DNA of 64,000 nucleotides from Datisca glomerata (taxonomy: Eukaryota; Streptophyta; Magnoliopsida; Cucurbitales; Datiscaceae): NCBI GenBank assembly GCA_003255025.1, contig QANY01005285.1:137001-201000 (forward strand), given 5' to 3'. The position numbers and the translations under genes are program-made. A model generated the notes under the pieces. That model did not search any database. It saw only the letters and a program-made list of their open reading frames with translations, and had not been told where the DNA came from. Shown here one piece after another: positions 34,566 to 47,165 of this stretch. Every line of letters begins with the position of its first letter. Within the stretch, counting starts at the first letter, position 1.

Positions 34566-34720
34566 TGACTTAACAAGTGAGTTTAAAAATATTTTAAATG
34601 GTTATGAGTTAATAATTACTTAATTGATATCAATGGCCATAAATCTGTTTAAAAACTCCAAATTTCAATATATCAATGGTCATAACCATAAAAAGTTTTG
34701 AGTTTGATTCTTTTCTTAAA

Positions 34721-35076
34721 ATTTAAGGGGCCGTTAGGTACAATTTTGTGAAGAAAATATTTTTTGAATAAGATTGTTAGAATATAATTATAAGAAAGTA
34801 TATATTCAAAAAATTAATATTGTCGTGTTTGGTGATAGTTGAGAATACTATGATAATAGTGAGAATATTGTAAATAAATTATTACTTTATAATGTTACCA
34901 TTATACTAAATTAATGCTATAATTATGATAATTGCATTTCTCTCTATAAATGTCAAATTCTTCAATTTTTAAAGGAAAAAAAATAGTCTGCTTGTAAAAA
35001 GGGAGAAACTACAACTTTTTTCCTCTCTCTCCAATTTCATCTTCTTCTCATGCCAAGCTATCTCTCTCTCCATAAT
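34721..35076. other. Left flank of the full-length minus-strand copia element
   Basis: Contains ggggccgttaggta near 34729 and, at 35032-35076, a CT-rich segment (caatttcatcttcttctca, gccaagctatctctctct). This segment is homologous to 43217-43270 on the other side of the copia element. No gene. Confidence 0.45.
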
Positions 35077-37008
35077 ATCTTGGATCGATCGATTTTAAAA
35101 TTGAAAAAATTAGATTTGAACCACGAACGGTTCGTAGGCATAATATAGAAAAATTCAACTTAACTTATTTAATCATATTAAATAATTTTAAATTAATTTT
35201 AGTTTGATCATACATATACGATATTAAAATGAATATATTAAGGGAAAATGTTTTTTCACGTTTATTCCGTATCGGATAATTTCTGAACTGGTAGGTTCTC
35301 TCGAGCGCTCTTCGTGTTCTTCAAGTTTTAATATCAAAATCACAAACTTGATCTTCCATGAAAGATTTCTGAATTAGTCCACCAACAACCACCCATTAAT
35401 TTTAGAAATATCTCTCAGAAGAATTTTATATAGCGATTTGAGTGTGGGCTCTCAAAACGATTAAAGAAGAAAAATCAACTATTCTCTTCCTCAGATTAAT
35501 TTCGACGGCAACAGTAAATAGAGGAGAAAATGTTTTCTCTTCCTTCTGTGTGTTGATAACAACAACTATATCTTATCATCATTATCTATTCGCAATCAAA
35601 TTGCTATTAGATATTTATCAAAGGGTAATTTTTGGTATTTATAAATATACCCATATATTATAAAATTTCTGAAAATTTCCCTAATTGTCTATCATTGCCA
35701 AAAATTACATGATGTCATAGAGTTTTAGTTGTATCAAAATTAAATCAATCCAATTGATAAATATAATTGACCATTATCATTTAGTTAATTAATTAATTTT
35801 ATTTAATTAATTATCTAATAATTAGAAAATAATAAATAATTAATTCAATATAACAATTATAATCAACTAATTTAAGTGGCATCACCTATCACATATAGGT
35901 GTAGGAAATATGTCTTGGCACCAAAACACATTTTAGCATTTTTTCCATTCCTATTCTCTGAGTTATTTCTGAGACCGAATGAACCCACATGAACAAAGCT
36001 TAGAATTCAAATACCCCATGAATTTATCTCTATAAATTCCTGACCTATTTAATCCTGACATCATATGACTCCACTATAGGTTCAATGCCTAATCAATCTC
36101 GATTCATGCGCGCTACTTTTCTGATGGTGTAAATAAACTCTATTTATTTTCACGGTTCACATAATATTTAACATATACTCATTGTGAATATCAGTAACAA
36201 AAGTGAAATATAAAATTACCATTTTATCCCTATTGTTATTATTTTCTTAACTCATTTATTGACTGTAAATAGAAAATACATTATAGTGAATTGTCTCGTA
36301 CAATTCACAAATCTTATTCAATGATTCATTCATTGAATACTTGACTAAGTTAATTTATTCAACACTCATTAATAAAATGTAAGGTGATATTGTTGCTTTC
36401 GCAATCCAACCCCGATTTTTTTATATCTTTGAATTACGCAACTCTTACTTAATTAAATTACAATCCCAATAGCTGAGGAAATGCCCGCCAATTCGAACTC
36501 ACTCATTTGACATATCAAAGATTGCGACTAACCAAGTCAAGTTACATATTCACCTCAGGATTAAGGTAATTATGAAAATGTCCTTAACGTGTAACAATTA
36601 GATTTAGAGCTAGGTAAACGGTTTTAGGCTCTAAACTAATTTGTTACCTGTCTATTCAACATGTTCATCACATGTCTAGATTAACCATTTGAGTCTCCAC
36701 TCTTATGCCCCAAGACGGACATCCAACGGTTCAACCTATTCAATCATAAACAAATTTGATTGCCTAATCGATCCTAAAACTACGAATATCATTTTGAACT
36801 ATTCAGAAGAGTTCAGCTAGAGACGCTTCTATCTTCACTTTTCTTTCGTTGACAATAGTTTCAGGACTTAAGTAATTTATAAACAAGCTTTAATTTAAAA
36901 TAAAACTTTTAATTTATTCATAAAAAATTCACTGAAACAAATGTGATGAGAAATGACTAAATACAAATAAATAATTATTACACGCTACTTTATAGACATA
37001 TTTCAACA
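35077..37008 (-). repeat. 3' LTR of the 35077-43216 copia element
   Basis: The outer end is atcttggatcgatcg on the plus strand, equivalent to tgctaggatcgatcag of the partner LTR. The inner end is tttcaaca, followed by the reversed polypurine tract atctcctatttggac. It holds a leader-like CTCTTCC block near 35540 and the TTAATTAA stretch near 35790. Confidence 0.9.
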
Positions 37009-37226
37009 ATCTCCTATTTGGACTAAAGTAGGCGTGTACAATCTTTTATCCCCAAGCCCTTCAGATGACCTTAAAAAACTTTAATGCTTAAAGTCTTAGT
37101 GAATGGACCTGTTAGGTTATTGACTGCCGAAATATGTGTAACCATAACATCTCCACGCTGAACAATTTCTCTAATCAGGTGATACTTATGTTCTATGTGT
37201 TTAGATCTCTTATGGCTTCTAGGTTC
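37009..37226 (-). other. Polypurine tract and end of RNase H
   Basis: gtccaaataggagat on the minus strand precedes the LTR. The 3' end of the coding region (LVRDDVVVTHISAVNNLTGP-like on the minus strand) lies here in a frame different from the larger piece upstream. Confidence 0.65.
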
Positions 37227-38480
37227 CTAAGAATTCGATACAACCCCACTGTTATCACAATTAAGTGTCATGGGCTTGTCAGCGTCTAGAACAACTTCCA
37301 GAGTCTTCAAGAACTTCCTAAGCCATATAGCCTCCTCTGCAGCTTCACAAGCAACCGCATATTCAACTTCCATAGTAGAATCAATAATGCAAGATTTCTT
37401 GATACATCTCCATACAACTGCTCCACCATTCACGATGAACACTGTTCCTGAAATAGACCTCCTAGAGTCCTTATCAGCTTGAAAATTGGAATCAATATAC
37501 ACCATCATATGCACATCGCTACCTGAATATAGAAGCATGTAATTCCTTGTTCTCCTAAGATACTTAAGGATATGCTTGACGGCACTCCAATGCTCGATTT
37601 CAGGATTAGATTGGAAATGACTTACTACGCCCACGACATAGCAAATATCAGAGCTAGTGTAAGACATCGCCAATATGAGGCTTCCTACGGCTGAGGCATA
37701 GGGTATCCTTCCCATGTCTTCCTCTTCTTGAGAATTCATGGGATACTGCTCCTTGGAGAGGCTAACTCCATGTCTAAAGGGAAAAAATCCCTTCTTGGAG
37801 TATTGCATATTGAAGCGATCCAACACCTTATCAATATAAGATGCTTGAGAAAGTGTCAATTATTTGTTCTTCCAATCTCGAAAGATCTGAATACCTAAGA
37901 CAAATGTAGCTTCTCTAAGATCATTCATGTCAAATTGCTTTACAAGCCAAAACATGACATCGGTCAATTTTCCTACATCATTCCCAATAGGTAGAATATC
38001 ATCTATGTACTGGACTAGAAAAATACCCCCCCTTCGTGTATCAGCTTACACGCTTGGTTTGTTCACCAACTATTCAAAACCATAGTTCTTAATAGTTTCG
38101 TCAAATGTCATAATCCACGACCGTGATGCTTGCTTAAGTCCATAAATGGACTTCTGCAATTCGCAAACTTTTCCCTCTTAGCCTTTCTCCATGACCCGTC
38201 TGGTTGAGCCATATAAATGATATTTTCAAGATTTTCATTCAGAAAGGCAATCTTGACGTCCATTTATGAAAGTTCATAATCAAGGGCTGCAACAATGAAA
38301 AAAAGGATTCAGATGGATTTAAACATGGCTACCGGTGAGAAGGTATCATTGTAATCTATACCTTACTTTTGGGTGTAGCCCGTGGCTACTAGCCTAGCTT
38401 TGAATTTCTCTACATTCTCATCCAGACCTCTTTTCTTCTCATAGATCCATTTGCATCCTACGACTTTCATCCCTTCATGA
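37227..38480 (-). pseudogene. Copia RT and RNase H, disrupted
   Basis: Minus-strand pieces: the RT start CKWIYEKKRGLDENV near 38460-38400, the catalytic block LVQYIDDILPIG at about 38020-37985, then TLSQASYIDKVLDRFNMQYS (37859) and SAVGSLILAMSYTSSDICYV. RNase H follows: YIDSNFQADKDSRRSISGTV, SCIIDSTMEVEYAVACEAAE, NCDNSGVVSNS. This is the longest intact frame of the element, 210 codons from 37859 to 37227. The catalytic motif is YIDD rather than YVDD. A frameshift near 37865 separates the catalytic part from the rest. Confidence 0.85.
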
Positions 38481-38485
38481 GGATC

Positions 38486-39330
38486 TCAAAGTTTCCTTTG
38501 AACTCTACATAATAGAGTTAATGTACTAAAAGCTTTGAATGCCTTATATTCTTTGAACTTTTCAAATGTTTCAGACTTTTGATGCATTAGATAAACATGA
38601 TCAAAACATGAGTAGTCGTTATTGAAGGTTACGAAGTATTCATAACCCCCTATTGCTTGAATATTCAATGGCCCACATACATCACTTTGTATGAGTTCAA
38701 GGAATTGAGTGACACTTTCACCTTTTGATAAAAAATGTCTCTTGGTCATTTTGCCTTCTATACAGGATTCATATGTGGGTAGTGAACCCACACTTAAATA
38801 TTGCAAAGGACCATCCTTCACAGGTCTTTTAATCCTGTCTAGGCTAATATGTCCAATACGTAAGTGACATAAATAGATTAGATCGGTTGAGACATACTTT
38901 AACCTTTGACTATCCCTATGTGAATCTATATTCACTTCAATGTCACAAATCATGGGTACTACAGGTTTTATACGAAACAATTTATTAATCATTCGTGAGA
39001 TAGTAATTAAACATTCATTTTTAAACATACCAATATTTTTATCAATGAGTTTTAGATGAAATCCTTGCTCAATTAATGCACCAATAGAGATCAAATTCTT
39101 CCTAAAACTCAGGACATAATAATCATCACGCAAAATAATAAAATATTTCTCAAAACATAATTTAAAAGTTCCCCCTCATGCAGCTGATACTAGTGCTTCA
39201 TTCTCCCAGTGAAAGTTGAACTCGTCCTCGTCAAGCCTTCTGATTTCCCTGAACCCCTATAGGGAGCAATAGATGTGGTTAGTAGCTGTAGAGTCTACAA
39301 TCCAAGAAAACGTAGAGTCAACTACATAAC
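38486..39330 (-). pseudogene. Copia protease and integrase, with a large C-terminal deletion
   Basis: Protease: FSWIVDSTATNHIYCSL at about 39315-39265, with DSTA in place of DSGA. The conserved block LSFRKNLISIGALIEQGFHL is at about 39110. Integrase HHCC: LCHLRLGHISLDRIKR at about 38865 and SCIEGKMTKRHFLSKG at about 38770; core start ELIQSDVCGPLNIQAIGGYE at about 38690. It then stops at FEKFKEYKAFKAF (38510) and jumps to the region before RT. The DDE core end, the C-terminal segment and the acidic linker (about 900 bases in the 21459 copy) are missing. Confidence 0.85.
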
Positions 39331-39334
39331 AGGC

Positions 39335-39945
39335 CTTAATAGCCATTACTATACCTTTAGATCTCAACCTTTTGAGATACTCTGGGCAGTTGCGTTTCCA
39401 ATGACCAGTAGTTCCACAGTGATGACACTTGTCTCTCGACTTGTCTACTCTTGCGGTGCTCTTGCCTTTGGAAGCTCTTGGCTTCTGCTTCTTCGCTTTC
39501 CTTGGACCTCATCTTTGTTTCTTCTTATAGCTAGAGCTGGAAGGCATACTTTCAGTAAAGTTAGCTTCTGACAGGAGTTCCAGGTTCCATCCTACAGTTC
39601 AAGAAGTTACGCACAACTGTTTGTCTGGCTTGCCGACCCTGATCCCTGAACATCTTAGTGATGTTTCATATCATATCAGTGACGGCCTCAAAGGTCTGAT
39701 GCAGCTATGGCAACACATTGCTCATGGATGCTAAGATGTAACATTTGGCGATCCCATCAGAACACAGCCAAGAAGCATACGCATCTCTTTTTCCTCTTGA
39801 GTAGATTAAGCAATAGGCTCAAGAGGACAAGGGGTAGTGAGTACGAACTTGTGTTTTTTTACCGTCAGCACGCTATTAAGATTTCATTTCGAATCCACAT
39901 AATTTTCACCGTTGAATTTGTTCACGTTAAGAATAATTGAGAGAG
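39335..39945 (-). pseudogene. Copia gag, internally deleted
   Basis: The minus strand from about 39945 encodes the gag start (LSTILNVNKFNGENYVDSK-like, then VLTVKKHKFVL). RQTVVRNFLNCRM (about 39625) then runs at about 39570 directly into the SEANFTESMPSSSS linker, losing roughly 240 bases present in the 25066 gag. The zinc knuckle CHHCGTTGHWKRNC at 39433-39390 is complete here, unlike in the 25821 copy. Confidence 0.8.
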
Positions 39946-41304
39946 GGGGATATCGACATGATTATTGAAAAGTATAAATAAAGTGGTATAAGCTTATGAA
40001 GCAACTCGATGACTCAAAGTGACGCGATTCTAGAATTTCTCACATTCAAGTGAGGACCGCTATGGGCAGTTCTAACCCTTTCTTGTGGCACGATCAAGTT
40101 TGCGTTGAAGATCTTGGGAACGTTTCAACGTAAATGACCCTCCCACTTAATTTTTGAAAAAGATTAGATTTTTTGTTGTTTTTCAAAAAACATAACTTTT
40201 ATTAGTTTAAAAAACGTGATCAAATTTATAAATCTTTTATTAATTTTAAATCCCAATTTAAAATTATAACCATTATAAATTTCGCATTGTAATTAAATAA
40301 TAACCATTATCAATTAATTTACAATGATGCATGTACATGCTACATGGTAATTTGATCTTGGCATATCCGTTATGGCATGTTATATGATGATGCGTGATTA
40401 AAAGTAAATTATACATTTAAATTTAACCTCCATATTAGCTCATTTCTAATTACAACCCATAAAAGAATAATAAATAAATTATAAATTAATTTATGAACTA
40501 ATCTCCATGGCGTTTGCAATTTGCTCCTTTGTCTCCACGTTGTCCCACCATTTTATGACACTTTATAAAATATTAGTCACATTTTTAAAAATAATTTTCA
40601 ATTTTCAATTTTAATTTTTCAACATATTTTTACTTTGATAAACTAATTACCAAGTAATTAGTAAATTGATTTATTTTTAAAAATATTTTTAAAATAAATA
40701 ATAATCATACAAGTTTTGAAAAATTTACCAAATTAAATAAGGGATTAAAATTGATTTTGAAATCATATTTCAAAATTTGAATTTCAAAAACTCTGGGTTT
40801 CCTGAAATAAGGGTTTCCAAAACTTGTAGGTTTCCTAATCCGATTAGGACTCTACCATGCAAGGGATAACACATGGCAGCAGAGGCCAGCGGCGGCAAGT
40901 GGCGGCAAGCAGTGAACAGTACCGGCCTGAATAGTACTACCACTGAACAGTACCGGCACGAACAGTGGCGTACTGCCATCTTCTCGGGGGCTGTCTGGCG
41001 ACTTCTCGGTGATGGTTTCGAGCGATTTTCGGTGAGATTTCAAGGCGACAAAGAATTTACAACAAATTTAAAATTTACAACAATTTCAATAATTAAATTA
41101 CATAAAGTTCTAAGCCTCAAATTTGGCGTACATCAATTCTAAATAAAAAATTTCTAGAGTCAATAGTTCAAGATCCAATCACAAAATATATTCAAAACAA
41201 TTCCGAATATATCATACAAACATAAGCCAATATCCATAAAATTCACAATACGTTAGTTTTAATTATCTATATGCATAATCTTAATCCTACACTCTGATAT
41301 CAAT
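39946..41304 (-). other. Leader and primer-binding site of the minus-strand copia
   Basis: About 1.35 kb without a frame of its own. It carries the GC-rich patch at 40870-41040 (gcggcaagtggcggc) shared with the leader at 23590-23800. The primer-binding site atatcagagt lies at 41302-41291 on the minus strand. Confidence 0.65.
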
Positions 41305-43216
41305 TGCTAGGATCGATCAGTTTTAAAATTAAAGAAAAATATATTTGCACCACGAGCGTTCGTGGGCGGAATATCAAAAGTTTTTTTATTTAACTTATTT
41401 AATCATATTAAATAATTTAAAACTAATTTTAGTTTGATCATTCATATACGATATTAAAATGAATATATTACGGAAAAATGACTTTTTACCTTTACTCTGT
41501 ATCGAAAATTTTTTGAACTGGTCGAACTCCCTTGAGCGTTTTTCGTGTTCTTCAAGCTTTAAGATCAAAATCACGAAGTTGATCGTTCACGAACGATTTC
41601 TGAATTAGTCCACCAACAACCACCCTTCTTCAGATTAATTTCGGCGGCAACAGTAGTGAGAGGAGAAAACATTTTTCTCTTCTTTTTGTATGTTGATAAC
41701 AATAACTGTACATTATCCTCATTATCTATTTACAATCAAATTACTATTAGATATTTATCAAAGGACAATTTTTAGTATTTACAAATATACTAATACATTA
41801 TAAAATTTTCAAAAATTCTCTTAATAATCTATTATTGCTGAAATTACATTATCTCTTAGAGTTTAGTTGTATCGAAATTCATCAATCCAATTGATAAATA
41901 TAATTGATCATTGTCAATTAATAAATTATTTTATTTTATTTAACTAATTATCTAATATTTAAAAATAATAAATAATTAATTGAATACAACAATTACACTT
42001 AACTAACTTAAGTGACATCACCTATCAAATATAGGTGTAGGAAATATGCCTTGGCACCAAAACACATTTTGGTCCAACTTAGTTCATTTTTGTATTCCTG
42101 CTCTCTGAACTATTTTTGAGACCGAATGGAACCACATGAAAAAAGTTTAGGATTCAAATATCTGGTGAATTTATCTCCATAAATTCCCGACCTATTTAAT
42201 CCTGACATCGTATGACTCCACTATAAGTTCGATGCCGAATCAACTCTTGATTCATGCGCGCTACTTTTCTGTTGGTGTAAATAAACATTATTTATTTTCA
42301 CGGTTCACATAATATTTTAACATAACACTCACCGTGAATATAACTAACAATAGTGAAATGTAAAATTACTGTTTACCTCTCTTGCTATTATTTTCTTAAT
42401 TCATTTATTGACTGTGAATAAAAAATTACTGTTTACCTCTCTTGCTATTATTTGCTTAACTCATTTATTGACTGTGAATAAAAAAGACATTATAGTTCAT
42501 TATCTTATACAATTCACAAGTCTTATTCGATCAATCATTTCATCGAATACTTGGCCAACTTAATTTATTCACACACCCATTAATAAAAGCATAATGTGAT
42601 ATTGTTATTTTTGCAATCCAACCATGAGTTTTCATATTTGTGAATCATATAGCTCCTACTTAATTAAATTACAATCTCAACCACTAAGGCATTGTCCGCC
42701 AATTCGAACTCACTCATTTGACATATCAAAGATAACAACTAACCAAGTCAAGTTATATATTCATCTCTGAATTAAGATAATTACAAAAATACCCTTAAGA
42801 TGTAACAATTACATTTAGAGCTAGGTAAACAGTTTTGAGCTTTAATAATTTGTTACCGGTCTATTCAACATGTTCATAACATGCTTAGGTTAACCATTTG
42901 AGTCTCCACTCTTATGCCCCAAGACTGACATCCAACAGTTCAACCTAACAGTCATAATCAGGTTCGATTGCCCAATCGATCCTAAGACTACGAATATCGT
43001 TCTGAACTATTTCAGAAGAGTTTTTCTGGGGACGCTTCTGTCTTCACTCTTCTTTCGTTGACAATAGTTACAGGACTTGAGTAATTTATAAACACGCTTT
43101 AATTTAAAATAAAACTTTCAGTTTATTCATAAAAAATTCAGTAATATAAATGTCTGAAAAATAACTAAATACAAATAAATAGTTATTGCACACTATTTTA
43201 TGGACATATTTCAACA
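41305..43216 (-). repeat. 5' LTR of the 35077-43216 copia element
   Basis: It runs from tgctaggatcgatcag to catatttcaaca. It contains a 60-base tandem duplication (42361-42420 and 42421-42480, three differences) absent from the partner LTR, so the duplication arose after insertion. Confidence 0.9.
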
Positions 43217-43791
43217 GCAATTTCATCTTTTCTTAAGCCACGATCTTTCTCTCTCTGCAATTTCATCTTCGTCTCTCTCCTTTGATTTCTTCTAATTCTC
43301 TAAATAGTTTAGTATTCTCTGTTCCTCTCTATATCTTCTTATGACGCTTTCTCTCAACTTTCTTTCACAAATGATGTAAATGCAATTTTCAGGAATCCCA
43401 TTTTCATGCTACGCCCCTACTACTTTTTTAGAACACCATATTCATGCCAAAAATGTAATTTTCAGGCCAAAATCACATTTTTAGGCCAAATAATTGACCT
43501 CGAAAGTCCAAACCCAATAACAAAAATAAATCTAATGGAAGGTTAATTTGGCAAATTCATTATTGGTGATTTTCTAAGATCTGGATAACCCCCAATCAAG
43601 AAGGGTTTCAAATACCCTTGAAACATGCATTTTGGGGATTCCGGCAATCCGTAGTTTCTTAAATTTTTGTGTAACCAAACAAAGGTAAAGAAAGGCATCT
43701 ACTACTTTTCAAGTATTGGACCAAACTTCCCCTCACACTAAACAACCCTAAGGGTCTAGATTTTCAGTAATTGGGTATCCTCAGTGTTGAG
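43217..43791. other. Right flank of the copia element
   Basis: The CT-rich repeat gcaatttcatctt occurs at 43217 and 43251 with tctttctctctc between, homologous to 35032-35076. A stretch with aattttcaggaatccc / aattttcaggcc words follows. No gene. Confidence 0.45.
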
Positions 43792-44795
43792 TAGGGGTGT
43801 TCAAGCGGTCGGTCTGATCAGATTTTTGTAAAAAAATAAGACGATTGAAAATCTAGAAAAAAACTGGGCCGACCAGATTGAAATTCAATGGTCGGTTCAG
43901 GCTGTCTAAACAGTCTAAATACTTGTTTTACAATAAATTTATTATTTAACAATAAACAGAACAAAATCACGCATAAACAGATTGTGAAATCGTGAAGAAC
44001 ATATCCATGACGCAAGTAAGAGAACACAAACAGACCAGACCCGAACATACTCTCGACCTCCGACTTCCTTCATGGACCATCAAACATGAACAAACCATCA
44101 TCATTTCACATCCACGACGTAAGTATAGATCCACGACGCAATTAATTTCCTTGAAGCTTTAGTGTAGAACATGAAGTCGTGAAGGATAGAATAAGAAGAA
44201 TGAGGGGTTGCTCGAATCTTAGAAGCTTCGAGAACATCTCAGATATGAGACGAGGGAGAGAGATGAGAGATGGAACGTCTCAGATCTGAGGCAGAACTTG
44301 GCACTCTTTCCTTATGAAAGGCTCTCGTTCTGCCGTATGGGCTTTCCCAAAAGTGTAATAAGTCTTGTCTAGCTAGATCCTAAGATCTCGATCCACGGCT
44401 TAGTAATCTGCAGTCGCTTCATACGAAGCTGAATCCGCTTAATCAGGGGAATCTACTGATCCAGGTAGGTGAGTTGGTATATAACCAAAAAGTAGAGGGA
44501 AAACTCGACCAGAAGACCTGCTAACCTAAGCGCCCACGAAGAGAGGTTTCGAATACTGAACTAATGTAGGTAGTAGGGCTTCAACCAACTTTGGGATCCT
44601 TTATCACAGAGCCGATTTCCTCAAAGACGCTCTCTTTTTCAGAACATTACCTCAACTTGCCATCAATACCAAGTGCGTTCGTAAAAACCTTTAGAGAGAG
44701 GGCAACTTTTGGTAGGGATAGGATCAGTTCACCTTCGCATGCCAATTTTGATTACTCGAAAGAGAAGAAGGGAGAGGGCTTTGAGAGAGAGATTT

Positions 44796-44848
<53 letters not shown>

Positions 44849-45114
44849 TGAGAGTGAAGGAGAGGGTTTTGGTTGGAGGCATACAAGGCTGGAGAAGTGA
44901 GGTAGGGTTAAAAATTATATATATAAAGAGTTATATGGACGGTTCGGTCGGTTTGGTCCAGAATTGACTGAAATTTTTGATTGAACTGAAAGTTCGGTCT
45001 TCTCTTAAAAGAAGAACGAACCGTCCAAATGGAAGGGAAAAATCATCTAGGCTGATTAATTTCAGTTCAGTCCGGATAGAATTACATGATCTGGACGATT
45101 TTTGAATACTCCTG
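43792..45114. mobile_element. Aged hAT-like non-autonomous element
   Basis: The left end taggggtgttcaagcgg and right end ttttgaatactcct are inverted repeats with mismatches. Flanking eight bases gtgttgag (43784-43791) and atattgag (45115-45122) agree at six positions, consistent with a decayed hAT target duplication. The subterminal regions contain cggtcggt / ggttcggtcggtttggt words typical of such elements. The interior (about 44280-44700) is less AT-rich than its surroundings and may be a captured fragment. Confidence 0.65.
44799..44844. repeat. (GA)n microsatellite
   Basis: About 23 uninterrupted AG units inside the hAT-like element, preceded by shorter gagaga words at 44690-44790. Confidence 0.95.
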
Positions 45115-46570
45115 ATATTGAGAGGTTAGTCCATATAAACTAATTAAAAAAAATAAAAAATACAAAAAAGTTTTTTATGCATTTAAAAATACGGCCCCAA
45201 CCGTTCAGCAGACGAAATGATCATCTTCCGGACTGCCCTCTGCCAGGCCAACCACACGCATTTCTCATCCTTAAATTATTTAGTAAAAAAACGTAGCAAA
45301 TGAGCTATTTACCTAAGCATTTAGAATTTTTTTTTTAAAACCATTAAATAAATAACATAGTTATAGTATTCAATGATTTTACAGCTTGTTTGTTCCGATT
45401 TTTTCCTTTATAAACAATCGAGTGATTGGTAATTGCCTTTTTCGGAACAATAAAGGCATAAACTATTTACCATAATTATGTAATTGTATTTATTTTTGTT
45501 TTAGTTTTGATTTTTATACAAATAAGACAATTAATTTCGATTAATATATCTTATATAACGAAGGTTATTTCTAAAGCAATCTTATTTAAAAACAATTTAA
45601 GATCCATATTAAAATAGTTTTACTATAAGTATCTATTTTATTACAAATAACAGTTTGTTATGAGTTTCTTAAAATGAAGTAAATATATATATTTTGTAAT
45701 TCAAAAAGTTTAGATTAAAAATATTTATTTAGAGACAAAATAAAATACATATACTATTTCAAAATTATATAGAAAAACTTTAAATATTGTAAATATTTAT
45801 TCATTAGTTATCGGTGTTATGAAATAACACTAAAAACATTAATTGAAATAAAGAATATTATTAACCGTGATTATTTACTTTACAATTTTTATGCGCAAAA
45901 TATTTCTATTTGAAAATACTAATAATGTTTACAGTCAAATAACTATTATTATTTATTTTACTAATTCAATGCAAAATAACATTTACATTTTATGAATATA
46001 TATGATTTATCTTTAAATAATTATTTTATAGATATTAAAGAATATTTACATAGTATTAATGCTGCTGGGAAAGTTTCAAATAAAAAATAAAATATGAAAT
46101 ATAGTGAAAATATCAATTTTGGAAATCTGGAAAAATGGAAAAAAAGTTCGGCATAATTGTATTTTAATAAAAAAAAATTTCGTTAGTATTAAATGTATTT
46201 AATGTTAGATTGTAGTAGTAAATGTTCAGCGTGCTCTATTTTGGTATATTTCCTAATCATTTTTCATTAGTAAATTGATTTAAAATTACCTGACAGTCTA
46301 ATATAGCCTAAGATGCCTAGAACCCCTAATAATGATGTGCTATTATTGGGGCGAGAGTACAAAATATTGAGGCTTTTAATTATAAAAATCGGTATTAAAA
46401 AAAGTAATCATATACACTGAAATTTCACTATTTTACTGAAATAGTCATCATCTCTTTCATCATGAAGATTGGTATACTTGTTGAAAAAATTATACTTTTA
46501 CACTTTAAATTATTATTATTAAATATTTTAAATTATAAATTGTTATTATCTAAAATTAATAAAAAATATT
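45115..46570. other. AT-rich intergenic DNA
   Basis: Nothing recognisable: long poly-A and poly-T runs, no coding frame over 60 codons, and no inverted repeats noticed. Confidence 0.5.
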
Positions 46571-46828
46571 AACCCTAGCGCTATTAACTTAACTTTCGGT
46601 TTTGATGCATTATTTGGGGATTATATGAAACGACGTCGTTTTATATATGCAACAAAATACCCAAACTCCCCCTACACATAGAAGCAAAACCCATTCCTTT
46701 ATTCGTTCTTCTTCGATTCCTCACACCCCTTCTTCGAATGACCTAAACCAACACACCTTCTCCTTCTCCCTTCCTTCCTCTTTGATTCGCAGAGAATAGG
46801 AGGTTTCGTTAACAGTCAAGAAGTCCGG

Positions 46829-47165
46829 GATTGAGATAACTTCTCCTCCATTTCTTCTTTTTCCCTTCCCCTATTTATTTTCTGCGTTTTCGAACTTCTT
46901 CTTTCTGTGTGACCCGATTTCTTGTTTTCTATAATTTCAAAGAAGTTTTGAAGAAGGTGGGTTTCGATTTCGAGATTGAGGTAACTTCTCCTCCATTCCT
47001 TCTTTTCCCCTTACCCTATTTCTTTTCTGCTTTTCCTCTACTGCTCTGCGAGATTTCGAATACCTGCTCTCCGAGATTTTGATTTTTGCTTATACTTTTT
47101 TTTTGTGATCTGTAAATTCGTATGATCTGCTCTCCGAGATTTTGATTTATGCTTATACCCTTTTT
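46829..47165. repeat. Tandem duplications in the MULE subterminal region
   Basis: gattgagataacttctcctc... (46829-46886) recurs in modified form at 46974-47030. Just beyond, ctgctctccgagattttgat units start at 47064 and 47126, with a shorter relative (ctgctctgcgagatttcga) at 47041. Subterminal repeats are common in DNA transposons as transposase binding sites; that role is only inferred here. Confidence 0.75.

Larger units (their letters stand above)
35077..43216 (-). mobile_element. Copia family 1 retrotransposon with two complete LTRs, internally deleted
   Basis: On the minus strand: 5' LTR (43216-41305), primer-binding site attgatatcagagt (41304-41291), leader, gag, protease, integrase, RT, RNase H, polypurine tract and 3' LTR (37008-35077). 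It is 8.14 kb long. Both LTRs are nearly equal in length (1912 and 1932) but differ at many positions, so the insertion is not recent. Deletions in gag and between integrase and RT make it non-autonomous. The bases next to the ends (ataat left, gcaat right) share three of five positions and may be a mutated target duplication. Confidence 0.9.

Noticed and set aside
42361..42480. CRISPR-like spaced repeat
   Set aside because: Two adjoining copies without spacers inside an LTR, in plant DNA.
44591..44851. 86-codon frame ending in an RE-rich tail
   Set aside because: The tail is translated GA microsatellite and the rest has no family match.
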